Of a DNA stretch of 64,000 bases, positions 58,363 to 64,000 are shown piece after piece. The DNA comes from Ailurus styani (lineage: Eukaryota > Chordata > Mammalia > Carnivora > Ailuridae), in contig LNAC01000276.1 of NCBI GenBank assembly GCA_002007465.1, positions 6,260,217 through 6,324,216 of the forward strand, written 5' to 3'. Within the stretch, counting starts at the first letter, position 1; each line of letters opens with the position of its first letter. The notes below the pieces were generated by a model that worked only from the letters and a program-made list of their open reading frames with translations, made no database searches and had not been told where the DNA came from. Both the position numbers and the translations under genes were made by a program.

Positions 58363-58784
58363 CTGGAAATGAATGAAATGCAGAACGCATGTGAGTGTTT
58401 TATGCTTTTTTTGTTTTGTTTTTATGCTTTTTAAATAAAACTTTTCAAATACACGGAAAAATAGAACAATATCACAAACATACATCATCTAGATTTAACA
58501 ATATATTTCACCCAATTAAAACAATATTTCATCCAATGTATAAATTGTTAGCACTTGCCACCCTTGCTTCATTCATATTTTCACTGAAATGTTGAAGTAG
58601 AAATCATGATATTCACCCATTTCTCCAAAAAATGAGGACACTTTGCTACATAATCCAAGGCTGTTATCACACTCCAGGAGTGTAAAAAATTAAATCAAAT
58701 TTGCACCTCTGGGCAAGTAGGACTGAAATTGGGCTGGGCCATCTTATGATGGCTGGGGGGAGAATGGGTTATCATAGCTGGCAA

Positions 58785-59050
58785 GACCAAGAGATCTCTC
58801 TAAATTTGTAAATTCCCACTCAAATGCTGTCTTCTCTGCCCAGAAACACATTCACCCCTTCTCCTTTACCAAGTTGTTTTATACTCATTTTCCAGGATTC
58901 ACCAACAATGTAATTTTTTCCAGGAAGGCTTCTCTGATGACCACTCCCAAGTATGAATTATTTCGCACCAAATAATTAATACTTTCCAATTGCCTGTTCT
59001 TGTTATTATAACTACAACATAAACCCATGATGGTAGGGACACATCACACC
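58785..59050 (+). mobile_element. L2 LINE fragment
   Basis: The L2-like blocks 'ccactcaaatgctgtcttct', 'aggaaggcttctctgatgac' and 'aacccatgatggtagggaca' lie in order, within the MUC16 intron. Confidence 0.7.
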
Positions 59051-59116
59051 CATGAGGCATGGGAGAGAGTTTCAGGTCACCCTACTGTACAACCTCTCCC
59101 CAGCCAACTTCTTATA

Positions 59117-59305
59117 GATGTGCTGTCCAATATGGAGCAGCTACAAGTGGCTTCTTAAGTTAAGAATAATTTTAATAAACTCAAATAAAAAATCTGGTAC
59201 CTTGGTAACATTAAAAATCAGTAACTATAAAAGCCAGTCACAATAGCCAGATTTTAAGTATACAATAGTCACATGTGACTACTGCACTGGACAGCACAGA
59301 TATAG
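59117..59305 (+). mobile_element. MER5A-like hAT-Charlie element
   Basis: Ends 'gtgctgtccaatatggagca' and 'gcactggacagcacag' are inverted terminal motifs of the MER5 type, with the internal 'tagtcacatgtgactactgc' block. Confidence 0.82.
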
Positions 59306-59334
59306 AACATTCCATCATTGCAGAAAGTTCTACT

Positions 59335-59420
59335 GCATGGTGCTGATCCAGAGCAGAACTTGGCAACCCACAGCCTATGGGCCAAGTCAGGTCCATTTTT
59401 ATACGTGTCCTCCTTTTATA
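59335..59420 (+). mobile_element. Second hAT-like fragment
   Basis: The segment 'agaacttggcaacccacagc' / 'ctatgggccaagtcaggtcc' matches the end of a common hAT-Charlie repeat with 'ggcccgcgggccaaat'. Confidence 0.6.
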
Positions 59421-59799
59421 CAACCTGTCTGGGAGAAAAGAGGTCCATCTCCTACGCCTGTCGAGGCTGGTTCATCTACAACTCAGAGCTAGAGTCCTTT
59501 ACTGACCACTGGCCAAGTGACTTTCAGTACAGGGATGAGAAACAGAATTCCAGAGAGGGGAAGTGACCACCCTGAGGTTACAGAGAAATCTCTGAGAAGG
59601 AAAGTATCTCCAGTATCCCACTGTGTATCCATCCCTTCCTCTCCCTCGACAGTGGATAAAGCCTGGGGGAATATGCCACCTTCTGTCAGCCTAAAAAAGT
59701 TTAGTGTTGACTCAACCCCAGGTCTCCAAAGTCCCAGGAAAGGCCCCACATGTGGAGGTTGGACCCCCGACTCTTGCCCCAATGACCAGGAAGACTTAC

Positions 59800-59951
59800 C
59801 ATCCACAAGGACACTGTTTCTGTCCAGGGTAAAGTTCTGCAGCTGGGTACCATTTTTGGTCAGTCTCAGGAACTCCAAATAGATGGCAACTCTGTCCAGT
59901 TTCCGAGCCAAAGGTGAAAAGTCACACAGGGAATCCACCCCAGTGTGGTTG
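59800..59951 (-). CDS. MUC16: MUC16 SEA-domain C-terminal exon
   Basis: A 152-bp exon between 'gtcccccacag' and the donor GATG|GTAAGT. It reads (S)NHTGVDSLCDFSPLARKL, DRVAIYLEFLRLTKNGTQL and QNFTLDRNSVLVD(G). This is the second half of the last SEA module, matching human GVDSLCNFSPLARRVDRVAI and the NGTQLQNFTLDRSSVLVD stretch as I recall them. The NHT, NGT and NFT sequons are likely N-glycosylated. As in human, the classical GSVVV autoproteolysis motif is not seen. The SEA module sits outside the cell next to the membrane. Confidence 0.97.
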
Positions 59952-59954
59952 CTG

Positions 59955-60410
59955 TGGGGGACAGACCTGGACGGGCAAAAGGGATGGACAGGAGTCTACC
60001 TTGAATTCTACCTTGCTTCTAGGTTCCCTGCTTCTAGGTCCTGTCCAAAAGAATTTTCTTCGTGACACAAACATTTGTGTCTGCAATATCCAAATGCAGT
60101 CATTATTAGCCCCATTTTGTTCTTGAGCACTTAAAATATGCTGGTGTGGGTGAGGAATTGAATGTCTCATTTTATTTAATTAGTTTATAAATAAAAAGCC
60201 ATGGGGAGAACATTTTTGAAATGTTGGCAGTAAGGACTTCCAAAAGTCCATAAAATCATTGAGAACACTGGCAAGAATGGTCAACATCAACTTTTTCAGA
60301 AGTCTAGAAATTAACCGGAGGCTTGCAACAGTCTGACGGTTATTTAGTTAATAAAAGAATAGGATGTCAGCAAAAATGGCAGAGAATTCTGAAAGTGTGT
60401 CCTTCCAAAA
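59955..60410. other. MUC16 intron, partly L1-like
   Basis: 'ttttcagaagtctagaaatt' and 'gcaacagtctgacggttatt' near 60,290-60,345 resemble the L1M 5' region also seen at 27.1 kb. The rest is unassigned intron. Confidence 0.45.
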
Positions 60411-60414
60411 AAAA

Positions 60415-60725
60415 AAATAAGAGGAAGTGGGTGGAGGGGATGTTATGACTGGGTGATGGGCACTAAGGAGGACACTTGATGTAATGAGCACTGGCTGTTA
60501 TATGCAACTGATGAATCACTAAATACTACCCTTAAAACTAATAATACACGAATTAGTGTATTATTACTAATACACTATATTATTATATATAATATATAAT
60601 ATATTACATAATATATAATATAGTTTATTAGTTTCATAATATATATGGTATATATGGTATATATATTATGAAACTAATAAAACACTCTATGTTAGCTACA
60701 TTTAATTTAAATAAAATATTTTAAA
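60415..60725 (+). mobile_element. L1 3' end with AT-rich palindrome
   Basis: A carnivore L1 3' UTR ('gactgggtgatgggcactaa', 'gagcactggctgttatatgc', 'gatgaatcactaaatactac') is interrupted by an AT-rich expansion with perfect inverted repeats (23-bp arms at 60624-60646 and 60659-60681), then ends 'catttaatttaaataaaata'. Confidence 0.88.
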
Positions 60726-61646
60726 AATATAGAACTTAGAATCCACAAACAAACTCATGCAATCATGGACAACCAATTTTCAACAAGGGTGCCAAGATGA
60801 TAGGGAAAGAATAGACTATTTAACAAATGGTACTGAGACAATTAGATACCCACAAACTAAAGAATGCAGTTGGACTCGTACCTCATAGCATAGACAAAAA
60901 TTAACAAAATAAATCAAATGCCTAAATGCAAGAAATAAAATTTAAAAACCCTTAGGAAAAAAAAACTAGGTGTAAATCTTTGTGAATTTGGAATAGGCAA
61001 TGGTTTCTTAGATTTGGGACTAAAATCACAAACGAGCAAAGAAAAAATTGATAAATTGAGTCATCAAAATAAAAAATGATCGTGTTTCAAAGGATAGTAC
61101 CTAGAAGGTGAAAAGGCAATGTAACGAATGGAAGGACATATTGGCAAATCATGTACCTGATAAGGGTCTAGTATCCAGAACATACAAAAATGATGATAAC
61201 TCAACAATAAAAAAAAATCAGTGTAAAACTGGGAAAAGGACTTGAATAGAAATTTCTCCAAAGAAGATAAGAAATGACCAATAAGTACTTCAAAAAAATG
61301 TTCAACATCACTAATTGTTAGGAAAGTGCAAATCGGAACAACAGTGAGATTCCACTTCACATCCACTGGGATGACTACAGTCAAAAAAGGATAGTAACAA
61401 TTGTTGGTCAGGATCTGGAGAGTTTGGAACTCTCATACATTGCTTGTGGGAATGGGAAATGGTAGGGTGTCTGGGGCAAACAGTTCAGTAGTTCTTCAAA
61501 AGTTAACATGGGATTACCATATGACCATACAATACCAGTCCTATGTATATGCCCAAGAGAACTGAAAACACAAACTGATGCAAAAACTTACACAAAAATG
61601 ATCATAGCAGCATTATTCATAATAGACAAAAAGTGGAGATAACCCA

Positions 61647-61783
61647 AGGTTCATCAGTGAATGAATGGATAAACATGAAGTGGTTTACCCCCTTATAGTT
61701 TGCCTTCTGAGAGANAGGTTCATCAGTGAATGAATGGATAAACATGAAGTGGTTTACCCCCTTATAGTTTGCCTTCTGAGAGA
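61647..61783. other. 68-bp duplication around a single N
   Basis: Bases 61647-61714 and 61716-61783 are identical, separated by one N at 61715. The repeat has no biological boundary and is best read as unmerged overlapping contig ends. Confidence 0.9.
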
Positions 61784-61787
61784 CTCC

Positions 61788-61988
61788 TTTTTTTTTTTTT
61801 TAAGATTTTATTTATTTATTTGACAGAGAGAGACACAGCAAGAGAGGGAACACCAGCAGGGGGAGTGGGAGAGGGAGAAGCAGGCTTCCCGCTGAGCAGG
61901 GAGCCTGATCCGGGGCTCAATCCCAGGACCCTGGGTTCGTGACCTAAGCTGAAGGCAGACGCTTAACGACTGAGCCACCCAGGCATCC
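61788..61988 (-). mobile_element. CAN-SINE in L1
   Basis: A reverse SINEC with T-run, 'aagattttatttatttattt', GA body and head 'gagccacccaggcatcc'. It is flanked by 'gagactcct' and 'gagactctt'. Confidence 0.94.
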
Positions 61989-62189
61989 TGAGACTCTTAA
62001 CTCCAGGACACAAACTGAGGGTTGCTGGGTGGGGGTCTGGGGTGACTGGGTGACGGGCATTAAGGAGGGCATGTGATGCAATGAGCACTAGGTGTTATAT
62101 GCAACTGATGAATCACTAAATTCTACCCCTGAAACTAATAATACACTATATGTTAATTAAATTGAATTTAAATAAAGTGTTTTTTAAAG

Positions 62190-62396
62190 TGGCATAGGGA
62201 CACGTCGGTGGCTCAGTCGGTTAAGCTTCTGCCTTCGGCTCAGGTCATGATCCCAGGGTCCTGGGATCAAGTCCCGCATCGGGCTCCCTGCTCAGCGGGG
62301 AGCTTGCTTCTCCCTCTCCCTCTGCTGCTCCCCCTGCTTGTGTGGGCTCTCTCTCCCTCTCTGACAAATAAATAAAATAAAATCTCAAGAAAAATA
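62190..62396 (+). mobile_element. CAN-SINE
   Basis: A sense SINE: 'acacgtcggtggctcagtcg' head, 'ctgctcagcggggagcttgc', 'aaataaataaaataaaatct' tail. Confidence 0.94.
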
Positions 62397-63074
62397 AAGC
62401 AGTATTATTTAGTCATAAAAAAAGGAATGAAGTACCTGTACGTGCTACAACATGGGTGAATCTTGAAAACGTTATGCTCAGGGAAAGAAGTCAGTCACAA
62501 AAGACCACATAGTATTTGAATCCATTTATATGGGTTGTTCAGAATAGGCAACTCCAGAGAGACAGAAAGTAGATTTCTGTCTCTTGACAGAATGAGTAGA
62601 TTGTTTGCTAGGGTATGTGGATAAGGGAAGAATAGGAAGCAACTGCTAATGGGGACAGTATTTTTTTTTTAAATTACACACCCTACATCACATCTACATC
62701 AAAACTAACGGTGTACTCTACAGTAGATAACTGAACATTATTAAAAAATTCCACCATTAGATAATCGGATGATTGTACCACTCTATAAATATACCACTAA
62801 ATTGTGCACTTCAAAGGAGTACATTTTCTACGTGATCATGTCTTGATAGATGTATAAACAGTTTGGATTGCCTCACTTGATTCGTGGCTACACTGCTGAG
62901 CAGCACAGTTAGACCACTGGATTCTAAGTCATCTGGTTGTAGCTACCCCCATCTTCCATGGATCCTGACTTCAACAGCTAATTTCTTAAGGCATGGATGC
63001 TACACTCCATATTCCATGGCCCCAACACGAAGCACCTCCAAGTCTGATGAAGTCTACCCTGGCTTTCTTGAATT

Positions 63075-63695
63075 TTTTTTTTAATTTTATTTTTTCAGGG
63101 ATCCAAGATTCATTGTTTATGCACCACACACCCAGTGCTCCACACCCAATATGTGCCCTCCTTAATAGCCACCACCAGGCCCAAAAAACAGATAATCATG
63201 TCAAAAATTGGGCAGAAGACATGAATAGACACTTCTCCAAAGAAAACGTACAAATGGCCAACAGACACATGAAAAAATGTTTATCATCACTAGCCATCAA
63301 GGAAACTCAAATCAAAACCACATTGAGATACCACCTTACACCAGTTAGAATGGCCAAAATCAACAGGACAGGAAACAACAAGTGTTGGAGAGGATGTGGA
63401 GAAAGGGGAACCCTCTTTCACTGTTGGTGGTAATGCAAGTTGGTGCAGCCACTTTGGAAAACAGTGTGGAGATTCCTCAAAAAATTAAAAATAGAGCTAC
63501 CCTATGACCCTGCAATTGCACTACTGGGTATTTACCCCAAAGATACAGATGTAGTGAAAAAAGAAGGGTCGCATGTGCCCCAATGTTCACAGCAGCAATG
63601 TCCACAATCGCCAAACTGTGGAAAGAGCCAAGATGCCCTTCAACAGATGAATGGATAAAGAAGATGTGGTCCATATATACAATGGAATATTACTC
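63075..63695 (-). mobile_element. L1 insertion with inverted 5' part
   Basis: 63,075 to about 63,178 is the antisense L1 3' end ('aagattcattgtttatgcac', 'tgccctccttaatagccacc'). From about 63,179 to 63,695 it is sense ORF2 ('gataatcatgtcaaaaattg', 'tcttaca..agtta' block, 'gaccctgcaattgcactact', ending 'aatggaatattactcagct'). The junction layout is the same twin-priming form as at 2.2-3.1 kb. Confidence 0.9.
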
Positions 63696-63881
63696 AGCTT
63701 TCTCAAATTTCTAAGCCGGTTGGGCTCACTGGTTTAGGAACAAGTTGGGTTTTAGGTAACAGTTCAATACTCCCGGGGCTATCTTCCATAAGAGCTAGAA
63801 TTGGGACCATGACATGGGGACACTTTTCCTTAAAGGAAAGCAGGAGTCTCCAGAGTGATTAGGTCCTGGGCTGGAACTTAC

Positions 63882-63949
63882 CTGAATGCTAAAACTTGAC
63901 AGCCAGAGAAAAAACTCTTGATGCTGCTGTTTCGGAAGACCTGGTTGAG
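63882..63949 (-). CDS. MUC16: MUC16 SEA-domain exon (upstream)
   Basis: A 68-bp exon between 'ccctgtctttcag' and CAG|GTAAGT. It encodes LNQVFRNSSIKSFFSGCQVLAF plus a split codon that continues as S-NHTGVDSL in the next exon. It corresponds to the human SEA segment LNQLFRNSSIKSYFSDCQV as I recall it. NSS is a predicted N-glycosylation site, and the CQV cysteine is the SEA-domain disulfide partner of MUC16 repeats. The rest of the gene (more SEA repeats and the large mucin domain) lies to the right, outside the window. Confidence 0.95.
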
Positions 63950-64000
63950 CTGAAAGACAGGGCAATGTTCCCTTGATCACCATCCCAGGCCAAGTGGCAT

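Larger units (their letters stand above)
60730..62850 (+). mobile_element. Old L1 with nested L1 end and two SINEs
   Basis: Host L1 ORF2 runs 60,735-61,700 ('tgcaatcatggacaaccaat', 'tcatagcagcattattcata') and its 3' part resumes at 62,400-62,850 ('ggaatgaagtacctgtacgt', 'tcactaaattgtgcacttca' type). Between them are a younger L1 3' end (about 61,985-62,180), a minus CAN-SINE (61,788-61,988) and a plus CAN-SINE (62,190-62,396). All lie in a MUC16 intron, antisense to the gene. Confidence 0.82.

Overview
The window is vertebrate nuclear DNA from a carnivoran, most likely a caniform of the mustelid type. More than twenty copies of the tRNA-Lys-derived CAN-SINE (SINEC: 'cctgggtggctcagtgggtt' head, CT-rich body, 'aaataaataaataaaatctt' tail) occur on both strands. 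They are interleaved with carnivore-type L1 3' ends, older L1M/L2/MIR pieces and MaLR-like LTRs. There is no bacterial or phage gene organisation. Most open reading frames here are chance frames inside repeats or CpG islands.

Three protein-coding loci can be read. (1) ZNF558, minus strand, about 41 to 23 kb: a KRAB zinc-finger repressor gene rebuilt here as four coding exons (KRAB-A, KRAB-B, a linker exon, and a last exon with nine intact C2H2 fingers). It has a likely 5' exon at 33.4 kb and a CpG-island promoter near 40.9 kb. (2) MBD3L1, plus strand, 53.1-53.7 kb: an intact single-exon gene related to the C-terminal half of MBD2/MBD3. (3) MUC16 (CA125), minus strand, 63.9-56.5 kb: the last five coding exons, which encode the end of the final SEA domain, the juxtamembrane stub, the transmembrane helix and the cytoplasmic tail. 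Gene order and orientation (ZNF558 minus, MBD3L1 plus, MUC16 minus) match human chromosome 19p13.2.

Layout: 0-8 kb is L1 and SINE sequence, including an L1 with a 5' inversion and a one-N assembly join. 8-12 kb is mostly unassigned with hAT-like and LTR-like pieces. 12.2-13.3 kb is a CpG island containing a 20-bp tandem repeat. 14.4-17 kb holds an MLT1-like LTR and a very diverged tandem array of about 50-bp period. 17-23 kb is old L1/L2/MIR sequence. 23.2-24.1 kb is a decayed zinc-finger array just 3' of ZNF558. 24.5-41.4 kb is ZNF558, whose KRAB-A to KRAB-B intron is almost wholly a degenerate L1 carrying a nested L1 and a SINE. 41.5-53 kb is repeat-rich intergenic DNA with a tiny U6-derived insertion. 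53-64 kb holds MBD3L1 and the MUC16 3' end, with L1s in the MUC16 introns.

The most notable signals are: a zinc-finger-derived intron inside ZNF558; the L1-built intron in a gene reported to have evolved as an L1 repressor; a 23-nt tailless U6 fragment with 20-bp target-site duplications; the two tandem-repeat tracts downstream of ZNF558; three L1 copies with twin-priming-type inversions; and a 68-bp false duplication around an N. No wholly new multi-gene system is visible.
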